From assembly GCF_036884655.1 (NCBI RefSeq), contig NC_088335.1, positions 45,750,501-45,814,500 on the forward strand: a stretch of DNA of 64,000 nt, read 5' to 3'. Positions 1-14,379 of the stretch are shown piece by piece (the first letter of the stretch is position 1; every line of letters begins with the position of its first letter). The translations under genes were made by a program, and so were the position numbers. The notes under the pieces are model-generated. The model did no database searches, was not told where the DNA came from, and saw only the letters and a program-made list of their open reading frames with translations. Origin of the DNA: Musa acuminata AAA Group (lineage: Eukaryota > Streptophyta > Magnoliopsida > Zingiberales > Musaceae).

Positions 1-3000
1 TACGCTCAAAATAAAAGCAGCTTGATCGGGAGTGGCCGCAGTGGAAGTTATTCTATAACCACTCTCCCATCTTCGGTGGATTCCTTCGCTTGGATAAAGA
101 AAGTCTAACTCTACAACCTGCATTCCAAAAAATAAACCACACAATGACTTAGCATAAAAAACTACCTGATCAGGCTGCAAATACCAAGATGCTAGATAAT
201 TTATTTACCCAACAACATAATTGCTGCAGTCATCGTGACAGGCTCACTAGCTTAGAAATTTGAATGCAACAAATCCTTAAATGACATGGCCCAAAATGCT
301 TTTAGTCTAAAGTTTCTAGTACCAAGTCCACCAAACATTATCTACCAACCAAACCCGCTATACATTTCCAACATGGGATTAATTAGGAAATTAGAATAAT
401 CTTATCAAAACATATACCAAGAATAAAGTATATAATCTGCTAATAAAGTATATGCATTAATAGATTGGAAGGCATTAAATAATTGGTATATTTTACATGT
501 CACTCCTCTTAAGAAGAGCAAGATATTTCTTTCAATGAACACAACTAAATGATGCTTTAACATGTAGGAGCCCCAATTTGGCAAATGAGCCATCTTATCT
601 TTCAAGAAAGTAGCAAATATATCATACCTGGTCAGAATAGCCAGAGTTCCTTGACATGACTATCCCCCAGCGGCTGCCAGCAGTAGTCATGGATGTAACA
701 TGAAAACCTTCTTTCCACTTTTTATTGATCCACTTAAAAGGAAATGATTCACTAACTTTATAGGATTGCTGCGTGTAAGGGGTTCCTGCAGATAACAGTG
801 CAGATCTAGATACTAAACAAGAAACTCAAATTTATGTGAAAAACACTTCCCAGAAAATCATCAATAGACCCTTGCTTCTCATCTGTTTCAAATTCTTTGT
901 GCTCTTTTTTTCGGTAGAAAGATGAAAGTCTAGGTTTGGCAAATTAAATTGGAAGTACAAGTGTTCGCATACGAACTGGTAAATGCATATTGCATGATGT
1001 GTTGTGACTTATCAAATCTTAAAATATGTCTTTTTGCAAGAGCCCCTTGATGCTCTTCACCATCTTCAATTGATGAAGATTGTGCTCTTAGCATCAGGAT
1101 CACTAACATGAAACAAGCTTTTACGTAATGAAAGCATATGATGCGGAGGCCATTTAAAAAATTAACAAAAGAAAATGAATAAATAAAATATTATATTAAT
1201 TGTCAGCTTCGCTTTTTTATTTCCTTTGATGTATGAGAATTCCTATATTTTATAAATAGGATTAGCTTATTTTCTTTTTCTTTCGCTATGCTCAAGATGT
1301 ATGGAATTAATGAAGATCAACAAAAGAATCTCCTGGTATAATTCCATTATCCACGCAGGAGAGGTTTGGAAGTATGAAATCTTCATCCCGAGGAATGATT
1401 CGTTAAACCAGAGTTTGCATGGTCTTTATGCCCCTCTATTTCCTCTCAAAATCATCTAATATCTTCTCTTTTTTCCTTTTCACAATTATCAAATTCTTGG
1501 AAAGAACATTTTCTTTTCTCCCAGAGCTCCTCCATGCTTCTGTCGTATATTATCATTCCAAAATAAAGGGGCCTTACAATCATTTTTGGTAGCTGGCCAT
1601 TAAAGTTTCAGCTAATTTTCTATAGAAATTCCATTGTTTGGATCAGAAATAGCCAATCCAAGACAGAGCACTGTAAGATCAGTATGTAATAGACAATCAG
1701 CCAGACAAATGGCAAAATGATAGTTTTTGGTTAAGAGGATAACAAGCATGAAAGACTGCAGCCTAACAAGACACTACAAATTTATTAAACTTCAACCATC
1801 CCATCGATCATCATCAACCTAAATATGGGAATAGTCATTGAAATGAAAATAATACATAATCATTTTTTTCTACCACCAAAATCTTTCTTTTGTCAATCCT
1901 TTTTTGCGTCTTTCCCTTAGTGAATAATCGTGGATTTAACATGTAATGACCCATCATAGTTGCATTATGTGACCTACAATTTAACTGTAGGATTTCAAAA
2001 CTTGCCATAATTATCAGCATTTTTCAACTTCCAATTTTACAATCCAGTTGTATCACCAGTTACCCAATTTCCAATTCATTTTCTCTGTTAAATAATTTCC
2101 TCTTCCACTGGAGAAGCAGAAGCAATAAAGCATCTCCCATCCCCAGTGAACTTCCTACTTATACAGCAATTCATCAACTGTTTCAACAATCTGTTCTGCC
2201 TCTACCATCTCCCAACAATATTATGGGAGATACATTTTAAAATTTGTCATGCTGTGCAAAACTAGTAAGTCAGACAAGATATCTACTTGCAAGAAATTGA
2301 TTACCGATATAAACTGTTTATGATAGTTGTGTTCTTTTACTTGGCGATTTAGCAAATTGTGATATGTAAACAGTCCTCAATACAGTTGTTGGCGCTTTAG
2401 TAGTTTTTCTGTACAATTTGTCCATAACCTATAATACATTCTTGTTAACAGTTTTAGGAGCTTGTTAATTTGAACATTCTGCAAGAGTTGTTGTTCAAAA
2501 GCTGGTAATATATTCTTGCTCATAATGGCTTTAGTCCACAAGTGTTTTTATTTCTTTCTAGACTTTGTTACTTAACATCAGACAGGAAGAAGGATCAGGT
2601 GTAAGTCAGATGCAAACGATTCTGTTTATTAATCACATTAAATGAGATGGGTTGTTTCACTTGACAAATAAACAGGTTGGACTAAGATCTGCATTTTTAA
2701 CATGTTTATTAAATGGGGCATGTTTCGGTTGTCTTTTTTGTAGCACATACTACATACTATATACAACTTGACCCAACCTAAACCATTAACATTCCTAGTT
2801 GTAAATAAGGATTCTATAAAAAAAAAATTTGAGGAAAGACAGGCATGTGTAAGTTTAATTTCAGTTACATCTTATTTCAATTTAGTTGGAAACTAGTTCA
2901 AGTTTTATTAAGTTCTAGTCAATGTATTTTTTTTTTAGTATGAGTTGAATTTTGTCACACTTTCTACTTATGTGGAGCATTTCCAAGATTGGTATCATTT

Positions 3001-6000
3001 TATTTTATAAATGCCCAACTATTATGGGTATAATTTGAATTAAACTTATTTAGTCCATAGTAATCAAGTTTTCATTGTTCTAGATCACTTTACCAAATGA
3101 GATTTAGGTTAACTCTGAATAAATATAAAGAGAATATTGTCTTATAAATATCCTATTCTAAGAATATCATTTGAATTTTAGAAAGTTTATTATGTCAATC
3201 AATAAGAGGGACACATTGCCAGAGACAAATTGATCAATTTTGAAGTGTAGATTTACTAGCCAACTGAGTCAATTGATTGAACCAGATAATTCGATAGAAA
3301 TATATCACAATATGGATATAGCATATTTGTACTTTTATCATTAAATTTGTTGCATGTATTATCACAAGCATCTGTAAAGAAAAAGAAGCTCAAGCAATAT
3401 TACTGCAAGAAATGGAAAGAATATAAAAATTAGGTGTTTGCAGAACAATAAGAAATTTGCAATCTGAAAGGTACTTTTATACAGTAACATTCTGCACAAA
3501 CCTTTAGACATTACAACTAATGAACTCCCATTTGTGGCACCAGCTACTGCACTTATGTAATAATTCTTCTCCCACTGCTCCATAATCCAATCCTAAACAA
3601 AACAAGATAGACTAGAGTCATTGTGCCAAAACCTATAAATTAACACCTCAAAGAGGGAACTTGCACATTTGTTTTTGAAATACCTTATGCAAGAACATTG
3701 GTGATAATTCATAAACCTGGGAACTGAAACCTGTTCCCGCATCCATAATAAGGGCCCAGAGATTTGCTGAAGATGCCACACAACTGATATATAAACCATC
3801 TTCCATTCCTTTTACTATATGTTGTTGAAGTCTTGCATCCGCTACATTATAGTGGTATCTAAGAGAAGATTCATTATTTGCTGATTAAAATGTATAATTA
3901 TATGATAAATTTGGAAGTACAACACAACAAGATGAAGAAACAAGCAATTAGAAACCACAGTTTCCTCTATCTCAGAGTTGGAAAAGGTAGCATGAGCAGG
4001 TGCAACATCTGCAGTGGACATACCAGGCCACCACACTGATTAATCTAGTTTAGTGCCACTCCAGAAGGAGCAACTAATCTAATTTTCACAGTGGCAGAAT
4101 TCTGCTAAGGGTGCCAAGGCCTAAATCTTCTGAGACATGATAGGATGGGTTTACTTCTGCCCAGGAACTTCTTGCAAAACAGATGATGTTTAACAAACAT
4201 ATGATCAGTAAATTAGCATTCGGCCTGCTTGAGTCTAGTGTTTTAAGATCTAGCTGGGACACCTATGTTCACCCATTGACCTGCTGACCTATCAGTTTTT
4301 ACCAGTTGGGGGAACCTTAAAACCAAAATTATTATAAAATTGTCTGTTTTGAATGTCTTCTTTCTGATCCAGTGGGTCAACTGCTTGATGACCAGTTCAC
4401 AGGAATAGCTGTTTTAATGTTTTTTTATAGTGAAAAGCCTAAACTAATCTTCTTAGCCATATTATGGGTTTCGCAGAAATTATGGTCAAGTATTTCTACA
4501 TAGGTTTCTCAAGTATCAATGCCACCATGACTCATCTATGAAACATGCCCCAAAAATTATTATAAAATTGTTTGTTTTGACTGTCTTCTCTCCGAACCAG
4601 TGGGTCAACTGCTTGATGACCAGTTCATGGGAATAGCTGTTTTGAATGTTTTTTTATAGTGAAAAGCCTAAACTAATCTTCTTAGCCATATTACGGGTTT
4701 CACAGAAATTATGGTCAAGTATTTCTACATAGGTTTCTTAAGTATTAATGCCACCATGAGTCATCTATGAAACATGCCCCAAACCTGTGCATTCCATTAT
4801 TTCTCTATAAATTTATCAGTTCCAGCCATCTTCCTCTCTTACTGTCTTTCTCCCATTCTCAGCCTCTCCACTTTTTTTCTTGCAGGTACCATCTATCCCT
4901 CTATTTCACATCCGCAACAACCTCTCTGTTATCTCTCACGTGCCTGCTCTCTCTCCTGGCTTGCAAATTCCATGGCCAAGAGTCGACCTATTTGAATCGT
5001 TGAACGAATATCGACCATAAAAAAGGGGGCTGGCTCAGGTTGAATTTAAACAATGTGACATGACTAGCTGAAAACTTAATAAACACAAGTTGTCGTCTTA
5101 GAACTAAGAATTCCCATGTGTCAATTGACATGTAGCAAAACATTGCTCTCCAATTTGAAGTGTTTGAATTAATAGGTAGATTAAAGGATTACAAACTCCG
5201 GATTCATAATATTGTCAATTGAAACTTAAATTAATGATGCAAGAACAAAAAGCCTTCGCCATAGCTTTTCATTGCTTCGTAAGTCTTTATACTTATCCTT
5301 AAGGACAGAATTATGATCAGCACATGAAATAATAAAACATTAGTTATCACTTTAACTCATTATAGAAAGTGAATTTAATGGATAAATGGATCACTTAAAT
5401 TTAAAGGAACTAGTATGAAACCATGTTCACAAAAAAATAAATAAATAAATAAATAAAATGCTATTTCAAGGTAAATCAAGACCCCAGTAACATAGTTGGA
5501 AGGAAACAGTACAAAAACAAAAGCTTCCTTTTTTTGTATACCTCTGTTTCATTGGTCTCCTAGCATTGTAAACTGAAATCCACTGAGTTGCTGGGCTTCC
5601 CAGACGGACTTTCTTCTTAGGCTGCTCATCCTCTTCAAGGTTTACAAGCAGTCTACCACGTTTCTGCCCCACCTACATATGTGAATCATGAAACTCAAGA
5701 ATTAATCAGAGATTCTATAGGGATATCATATTAGGATAACAGCTAATATAATACTGATCAATAAACAATACAACTGTAGTTCTAGCAACCTTTAGAGCTC
5801 CATCAATTCTGATAGGTCTCAGAGAAGTGCATGGTTCAATTAAATCATCAAAAAGTGAAATAAGTTTGGAGTAATTTGGTTCTTCGTCAAATTTCATATT
5901 TGTCACAATCTCAAGAAATTGTTTGAATGGAGGCGGACAGAAACAGCATAATATCTCTGGAGAAGTAGCCATTTTCTTCTTACAAACAAGAAAACTCTTG

Positions 6001-9000
6001 TTATCTCCCTGCAATAGAAATTTATGTAAGAAACAGGGTGCGCTAGACAGGAATATGAAACATGAGGATAAAACCACATTTTACAAGTACATGAGAAAAG
6101 TACCTGATAGCCTTGCCAAGGTAACCTTCCTCTGATAATAAATATCAATGTGTAGGCTAACGACTCCAGATCATCCCTCCTGCTACCTGTACGTCCTAAA
6201 TGAGCATGCACGCTTGCGTATCTAATTGTTCCCCTGCAAAAGAAAGCTACTCAGTGCAATAATCATCATAGACACAGACATTTACGTGTGTACACACCTA
6301 AAGATATCTGGTCTTTGATCATATTCAACGTGTTGGCCAGATGATGCTTCTTTCCATCTAGATGCTGCACCAGTTACACATTAGAGAAGCCATCAAATCT
6401 ATATATGTATAACAGCAATGCAATAAGCATGTAATTAAGCTGATATCTTCAAAGGAGATGCTTGTTCCTAAAAACTAAGCCACCAATAATTCAGAAGAAA
6501 AAAAAAAAGGTTTCTGAATGGAGACACACCCAAACCAAGATCAATAAGGAAAAGCTTCTTCTCATCAGCAGATCTAGGCTGTCCTAGTAGAAAGTTCTCT
6601 GGCTTAACATCTCCATGCACAAACCTAACCAAGGAATCATGTGAACTTTCAACAGTAAGTAGACAGGCAAAAGTTAAAAGAAAAATCATAGATATATCTT
6701 AAGCGAAGATTGGAAAAGCATTAATTCAAGTACCCCTTTGAGTGAAGTTTCTCAAGAATAGCTATAGCCTCCACCGCAATGCAGGCAGCCATATTTGGAG
6801 ACATCCTGTTTGAAACACGAGTAATTATATGGCATAATCAAGATATCATAGAGCTGACAAAAGACAGCATGTTTCTTACGCTTGGCCTACAGAATTCCAA
6901 ACGTCCCAAAGACTAGGACCGAGCATATCCATAACCTGACAATTTTCATTTTTTTTCCAAATCAGCTTTAATAAACTGACAAAACCTCTCGGCTAGTAGT
7001 ACATGAAAACTATTTTACATTACCAAAATGTAGTAGTCTCCTTGACGACCCTTATAGTGAACCCATGGAATTCCATAACATCCATTAAGAGAACTTGCAA
7101 CCAGCATCAATTGGTTAGATAAATGACTAGTAAAATTTGAGGTATGAGAAGTACATGAATTATATAAAAAAAATTTGCTTACTTGTAGACTTGCCACTCA
7201 TATGGTGGGCCATAGTTGCAACCCTTACTACTTCGATGCTCGAATTTAAGAGCCACCTAAAGGGAGCAGGTATTAATATCTGTTGGGTAAACAATACTGT
7301 TCTTTAAATATGATATGCTTGAGCAGAACTTCCAAATTTAACCTCATATGCATCTGGACCTGTTCCTTGTTTTCCGCCAGATACTCTTCGACCAACATAG
7401 ACCTGACCAAAACCACCTTTACCCAATTTCCTCTCTATCTTATACACAGGTGAGTTACCTACTTGAACCTGTAAAAGATACTGAACAATTAGCTCCTACA
7501 CGATAATAATGGTCATGGAGTGATTACCAGAAGCAAAAGCTTAAAGTGAAAAAACAGTAGAGAGAATATGTCCAAGTGTGATAAAAAGTCCAGTTGCCAA
7601 TGCATTGTAATTATGTAACATTTCTGTAGCAAACACATTGCTGCTCGTAATTTAAGAGAGTAAAGTCTAAGTTCAACATCAGAAAGTAAATCAACTACAT
7701 TTAGATACTAGTGAGTTCCCATTTTAATATGAAAAATATTAGTCATGCTACTTCATAACATCTTACCTTCTTAAGTAATAAATGAGTCATATAGTGCATT
7801 TGTGGGTGGAAGCATATGCTGCACATGTTAATAAATCAAAATATTCAAACTAATATTTTATTAGTTATAAATAAAGAAATAAACAATTTGCTATAGATTA
7901 TTGATTGGTGAACATGTATTTAAACTATAAAATTATATGATGACATATACACTGATGCTAAAAGATTTTTTAATTGATAAATTAGAATATTTGAGTAGAT
8001 GCCCTAGTGATGGATGTCATTATTATAGACAATATATCATAATACCAAAATAACAGTAATTGTCACAAAATACAAGCAAGGAATTATAAATTTGCAGCTG
8101 CAAAATACCACATATGTGATCACATTTTCATGCTTACACAGGCTGTACATGTGCAATAGATTTCAGATGTACAGTAACACCACATTCTGAAGCCACATAG
8201 GTTATGCAAGCAACCATATGACTCGATATGCATATATCACATAGACTGCATTTTGAAAACCTTGAATTGGCATGAACATGCAGAGGTAAGAGGCATGTAA
8301 TGAGTTCACATACACAAAATCAAACCTATCAGAAATGTTCATTACATAATTCCTTCTTTCATTAAGGAGAAGAGTTGGTGCCAGGACCTAGAATGGAACA
8401 CTAGGGAACTAAGGTAGCATAAGTACTCTGCACCAGGAAAGCTCAAATTCAATAGAGTTGATTGTTATGGAAGGTTGAATTATTTTCAACATCTCAAAAA
8501 ACCCTAGTGCAACAATTACAAGAGAAATAGAAGGTGCCAAACTGTCATGCCAGTCAGCACAAATATGCATCAAACTTTACTTTCATCACCAACAGAAGGA
8601 ATAGACATACCCGTTCAGGTACCGGAGCTGTAGTAGCTTCACCTTCAGCTACCATCACCTTGTCACCACTTCCACCTTCCATTGCCAGATCTTTGTCAGC
8701 AATTCCCTCTGCTGCTTGGTTCAAAAAGAAACCTTCAGCACCAACAACAACAGCTCCTCCCGCAGCAGCTCTAGGTAATATCTCGCAAGGCTGATCAGGG
8801 TCTAAGTCAATAACCCCAATGCCTCTTCCTCTACCGCCAACCGTTGGTCTAGCTGGTGCTACTGAAGGCCTTTTAGCAGTTGCTGCAGCCCTGGAGCCTC
8901 TTCCTCTCCCAGCACCACCACGCCTTCTGTTTGGCGCAGGCAATACTGGATTTTCTGCTTGTCCTATGGGCTGCGATGGGGCTGGAATATCATCAAGTTT

Positions 9001-9048
9001 CTTTGATCTCAGATGACCTTGCCGTGCTCCACTTCGCTGCTTTGGCAT
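1..9048 (-). CDS. HD16: Casein kinase 1-like protein, MLK/HD16/EL1 type (3' end outside window)
   Basis: Serine/threonine kinase of the plant nuclear CK1-like group (MUT9-like kinases; rice HD16/EL1 acts in flowering time and gibberellin signalling). Exons read on the minus strand: 9048-8611, 7468-7343, 7256-7183, 7093-7024, 6935-6880, 6805-6734, 6624-6530, 6364-6298, 6233-6104, 6008-5790, 5672-5542, 3858-3684, 3592-3502, 785-628, 117-<1. All junctions are GT-AG and keep one frame, giving 673 codons; family members have about 700, so roughly 30 residues lie outside. The N-terminus (about 146 residues, RG-rich, basic) is disordered. The kinase domain starts near residue 150: glycine loop [11 protein letters not shown], lysine motif VALKFE, catalytic loop HGDVKPENF (HGD replaces HRD, as in CK1), DLG replacing DFG, then [24 protein letters not shown]. 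The C-terminal half carries the family block [20 protein letters not shown]. The start is the first ATG before the RG-rich exon. Family and exon frame are firm; the paralogue name is less so. Confidence 0.93.
4325..4783. repeat. Tandem duplication, about 228-bp unit, in a kinase-gene intron
   Basis: Two adjacent near-identical copies, about 4325-4552 and 4553-4783, lie in the intron between kinase exons 3858-3684 and 5672-5542. Both run from an AAAATTATTATAAAATTG start to an AAACATGCCCC end, with a few substitutions and about one indel. It is a recent local duplication with no coding content. Confidence 0.85.
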
Positions 9049-10218
9049 CCTCTTCCCATGCAACTCACACCCACAATAAGTCACTAAGAGTCCCTCTTCA
9101 ATCTTCTCATCTGAAGAGCAATGGCATGAACACATTAGATTGCATGCGAAATATGAACAGACAATAATCAGAAAGATAACAAGAAGTCTGGTCACAAAGA
9201 CATGAAAAAGAAAATGGAACAAGAGGTAAAGAAAGAAAACTCGACCAAAGGGAAATAGAGGAAAAACTCATTTCTAAGCTAATATAACCCAGCTCTCCAG
9301 AATCAGATAGCATCATGCCGGCCCGAGCAAAAATAGATCACAAGAATAAAAGGCTTGTAGCGAGAACACATTTTCTCTCTTTGCTATCGATAAGATGATC
9401 ATGTCATTCATATCTTTTAAACAAATCAATGAAAAACACAGCAGAGCTCAAATAAAGATTTCCACAACAACAGCTATAGAGTCACCTACTGAGAGGAATC
9501 GAACGCGACAAAAGAGCAGAGGCATCTATATCATATGATTCACGAATTTTGTAGCGAAAAAATTAATCTTTTCCCTAAAACATCATCGACCACAACAAAA
9601 ACCGTAATCGCCGCAATCAAAAGCAATCAATCTATTTGGACCTAAATCCACCTCTTATATCTTCCCTGTTCGATATCCAATCAAAAAGCTGATCTTGCTC
9701 TCATAAAAGGCATCCATCGATAAAACGAAACGACGAAGCGGCAAAAAGAAAACGATCCGCTTTCCACCTTATCTTCAATCAAATCCGTTGGCACATCCAA
9801 ATAAAAACACGATCAAAATGGAACCTTTCCGAAGCAACCCGACTCCCGCCGACACACGACGGATCATCCACTCCAATAACACGATCCAGAACCATCATCG
9901 GAAGGCGAAACCCGTTACATAAAAAAATTCAAGAACCCGGAAGATCGACCCAGAATGCGGCGGAGGAAACACGATCGGGGACCGGAACCAGAAAGATCGG
10001 CTCCTTCACGATCGAAAGCTCGTCACGGGTGACCCGATCGCGCGGAAATCTCCGGGGGGCCGGCGGCGGCGGGGGGGGCTGCGTCACGGGTGCGGCGCAG
10101 CTCGGTGGGTACGACGGAGGGGATTGGGAGAGCTAGGGTTCCCTCGGGAATCGGGGGAAGACAAAGGGGGCTGTTGTTGCGAAGGAGGACGAGGAGCTGT
10201 GTGCGCTCTGAGGCTTCC

Positions 10219-10255
<37 letters not shown>

Positions 10256-10330
10256 GCTGTCCGAAATCTTATGGTGTGTACACAATTCATGCATGCACAG
10301 AGAGGAGGTCGGTATAATACAAAATAAGTG
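9049..10330 (-). promoter_or_regulatory. Leader and promoter region of the CK1-like kinase gene
   Basis: Upstream flank of the minus-strand kinase start. It holds a GC-rich block at about 9990-10200 and a CT/GA microsatellite at about 10217-10251, both typical of plant 5' untranslated and core-promoter DNA. Such kinase genes commonly have a leader intron, so the transcript start is probably inside the GC-rich block with an intron between it and 9048; I could not fix the leader splice sites. Short open frames here have no recognisable product. Confidence 0.45.
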
Positions 10331-12329
10331 GCCCCTTTTGGGGATAATATGATTTTGACTTATTTCTCCCCTAATCTATGAAAGGGGGGGATTTAATTAT
10401 TGATTTATAAATGTCATGGATAGGATTAAAATGAATTTTATTATATTAGTCCTGACCTATTTTGACTTATAGAAGATTTATGAGACTTAAAGGTATATGA
10501 TCAGTTTCCACTTATACTTTCAATAAAAACAATTTATATGATTTTTGCATATTTCATAATTGAATTATCACAACAATAACAAATCATAACATCTCAACTA
10601 TTTATCATAAATAAGTAGTTTTATTTTTATTTTAATTTTTATTATTCAATGTTTTTTTGGTAAATCTTTATTCATAACTTCTTATGCCACTAATAATAAT
10701 TATCTTACCTTTTCTAATTATGATATCTATATATGGTATAGATTCGTATTATCTTAAATGATTTCATTAGAGCTACGATTAATTGTTCATGAATAAAAAT
10801 ATTTTTTTTTAATTTTTTTATATATTTTATTTTAAATTTTAATTATATATATATATTTGATAAATTCTCAACTTCAATATAATATACATATTTGGAGTAA
10901 AAAAATTAAAAATTTCTTTTCTGTTCTTGTGATCAATAGGGCAAAAGGACATAAATGCAATGTTGGATAGATGATTGTTAAATTTCCATTTTGTTAGCTA
11001 GGTTTAAAAAAGTTCTACATTTTAGTAAATATGCTTCTTCTTTTTTCTCTCTCTTCAACATTAGACATGAAAAGCCACATTTCTTTCTCCTCAACTTTTA
11101 TGTTAAGGACAAGTATTAAATTCCACATAGATCATGAATGATGAGTGTGACCCATACAAAGTGTAACATATGTGCATGTGGCATGAAATATCTTCTCACT
11201 AGACTATTAGGATGATAAATCTTGATCAGTATAAGAAGATGACCCTAAATAGAGTGCAACATAAGTGTATGTGTTGACCAATTGGAAGTTGCCCAACACA
11301 CAGGAAACTTGGTTCATATTTCTCCATGAAATTATAGAGTGCATGAGTCCCTGAGAAACATGTTCTTCATGGAAATTTTGCATCTTTGAGATTGATCACA
11401 ATGGTCACAATAAAATTTCTGCACCCTCATTAGTTAGCAAAGTGATAAGAAGAAATAAAGAAGACAGAGAATTAAACAATATTTTCCCATCAATAATTAG
11501 AATAACATTTTAATCATTTGAGATCATCTACATGAGATCTTTTGTCACAATTGAACCTCATAAGAAGTAATACTCTCAATTAAATTAAAAATATGCAAGT
11601 CTTTATCTATAATTTTTAGTAAAATCTTTTAAGATCTCACTTCCATAAATATAATTTTTTTTTATCACATATTCATATTATTTTAAATATTTTTTCTTAT
11701 TTTATCTTCTAGACTATGCTACATTTAATTGTTTATGCTTTAACATCCTCTAAAGCAAATCATTTATATGTGTATTATTAATCATCTAATACTTAGGTTC
11801 ATAAAGCGTTACTTGTCTTATAAAATTTTGATCATACATTAATTGAAAAAAAAATCCTAGCCAGCTACAAGTTTCTTATGATATCTGCATACAAGAAAAC
11901 AACCAAGAAGGAAGCAAAATTTAATAGATCATCTTAACAAGTTTTCTAAAGACTACAATCCAATACCAATAATGATGCAACAATGATGAAATACATTAGA
12001 GACATTTTAAGGCTAATTTACTTCATTCTAAGTGCTGCACAAGCAGTAGATCAAAAGCAAGAAAACTGTAGGTCATATACAACCTATAAAGGATGATGTG
12101 CCATTTAATATTTACATATGTTGTAGTTGAAAATTCCATTCCAGGCAGCAGCTATGAATCATCTGCTAGGAAAGTTTCAAGTGAGAAGTTTCCCAGTGCA
12201 TTCCAATGTATTAAAACAACAAATTGTCACAAGGCAAGGTTGCATCAAATCACAAGTCTTTTCCCTTTGCTTTTTGATTGAGCATATAGAAACTAAATGG
12301 AACCTTTCCAATGCAACAATCTACCATAC
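10331..12329. other. AT-rich intergenic region, no gene seen
   Basis: Between the kinase promoter and the TBP pseudogene. Strongly AT-rich with homopolymer runs and short (TA)n stretches near 10840-10860. I found no coding similarity, RNA gene or clear terminal repeats on either strand. Confidence 0.5.
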
Positions 12330-12332
12330 CAT

Positions 12333-13390
12333 TGCTGGTTCTTTCTGATTTCTGCATGGACTGGTAAATTCTCAAATGCAGCATGTGCCTCATCTTGAAC
12401 CTGAATTGGATTGAAGATGATGAATAAAAGAGAGATATGCATGACTCATGTATTTGAAATTGCTTTAAGAACATTACCTTAGCCCCAGTGAGAACAATTT
12501 TTCCATAAGCAAAAATGAAAAGTACCATCTTTGATTTTTTTCATACGCAATATCAAACCAGGAAAAATCGCTGGTTTGTGCACAAAAGCAGCTGTTTTTA
12601 GGTTCCAGATGGGTATGTATAATTTCAGCAAGAAAAACTTCCAGAACTTTGATGCTTCATTAGATTGAAGCATATATAACAAAGTTACTCGAATGAAATA
12701 TAATCTCTGTGACTAACATAAGAAATTGAGCATGAGCATAGAGTCACTGATAAGCCAATGTGGTTCTCTAGGCTCAAAATGGAAATAGTATAATAGAATA
12801 TTAACCACTAAACAATTTGCTTAAGAATTAAAATGGAATAATGGAAAAACAAGACATCATGTGGAGATAGATACATAAGTAAATTGTTCTCAAGCACATA
12901 GAAGATTGATAAACTTGCACCGCAGAAAACACCATGAGAAGAGGCAGGGCCCTCACATGAACTAAGAATATTCTGGATCTTAAAATCCTATTCATTGAAA
13001 TACAAATTAGACAGAAAAAAGTAGAGAAGTTAAAGAAATAATTTAGGGAAGAGACATGAGGATAGGAAGCACCAAGAACCTAGATTATATGACTAGATAC
13101 CTTAAAGTTAGCTAGGAAACCAAGCTTCTGGATTATACTAGTGAGCTTTTAATAACCACAGTGCATGCTGTCAAACTTTACTCAATGGGAATTGCACAAA
13201 TGGCTAAAACTATATAAAAATTAAGTGAAAACATATGTGTCATGTTTTAAGAATGGACAACTCTTCAAACTTATTACATTCCTTCCGTGCTGCAAGTTTT
13301 ATTTGTTGATTGCTCTTTGCTCCAGCACAACCCTGACAAAAGATCAACAAGTTCGGTGTAATTCTCATCATGGATGACAAGTACCTACAA
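12333..13390 (-). pseudogene. Unprocessed TATA-binding protein (TBP) pseudogene
   Basis: Five exon remnants lie in the correct order on the minus strand, separated by intron-like DNA. At about 13385-13265 the motif GCAGAKSNQQIKLAARK matches TBP CTGAKSEQQSKLAARK. At about 13142-13101 IIQKLGFLANFK matches IIQKLGFPAKFK. At about 12990-12925 DFKIQNILSSC and SSHGVF appear, with the stretch between them in TBP (around VKFPIRLE) deleted. At about 12590-12484 AIFPGLILRMKK is followed, after a one-base frameshift, by MVLFIFAYGKIVLTGAK. At about 12402-12333 AHAAFEN and EIRKNQQ match the TBP C-terminus, but the stop codon has become TGG. The first TBP exons were not found. TBP is the core Pol I/II/III initiation factor; this copy cannot encode it. 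Retained introns mean it arose by DNA duplication, not retrocopying. Confidence 0.82.
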
Positions 13391-14379
13391 ATTGTCAAAA
13401 GTGATTATAAAAGAGAATATATAGACTGCTAACCTGATAATAGTAATACAAATGTGCAGCATGATTATGGTACTTAATTTACTACGAGAATGATCATGTA
13501 ACCAAATTTATGTTAAATTAGCATAAAATCAATCTAAATAACACTTCAGTCCAGTTTCATTTGGCTACTGCATAACTCAAGTTGTTAGCACTCACCTGCT
13601 AACATGAAAGACATGTTCATGCCTTTAGAGTTCCATGTCCAACAAGCAAAAATGAGAAAACAAAAACAAAGGCAATTCCACATGATGGCCCCACTTTGGC
13701 AAGCCTTGGACAACGGCATTGGATAGATATTATATTTCCTAGCAATTTTCACAAGTAAATTGGTGATTAATAATATTGAACAGAATGCTTTAACGGGTTA
13801 TCGCCTAGAAAATTTTACGATTGAAAAGAGTTGCTTGCTTCCCACAACTGGAAAAAGCAAGAGTTTAAGTGCATCCCATCACCATATATTATTCATCTGT
13901 ATGCACCCACAATGTGTATGTTTGCAATTTTTTTCTTGTTGTTGATGATCAGGTGTCTGTCCCAAAGGAACAGTAATCTTCAACTGCTAGTTTTTTATTT
14001 CGTATTCGAACAATGATTAAGAGTCAAGACAACCATAGAAAGAGCAAACTGATTAGACTTAAACCCATGTCCATCCTTATGATAAGCAAATAACATAAGT
14101 TGATTCAACCTCATGATCCTATTCGAGACAGATTGTGAAATTACATATCCACACACTATTAAATAATTGCACTAATTAATAGTGTCCAAATTAAATAACT
14201 GCACTGGACATATGAGAACACTAATTAAGTAATTGCACACCAACACAATATGGGTTGTCCGAATAATCTTTTATACTGGGAGTTCTCTAAACAATTATTG
14301 TAAAATCAAAATGTGCGGTCCAATACATGTAACTCATGATTCCTAATTTTCAAATAGAATAAAAGCAATCTTGCTTCAG

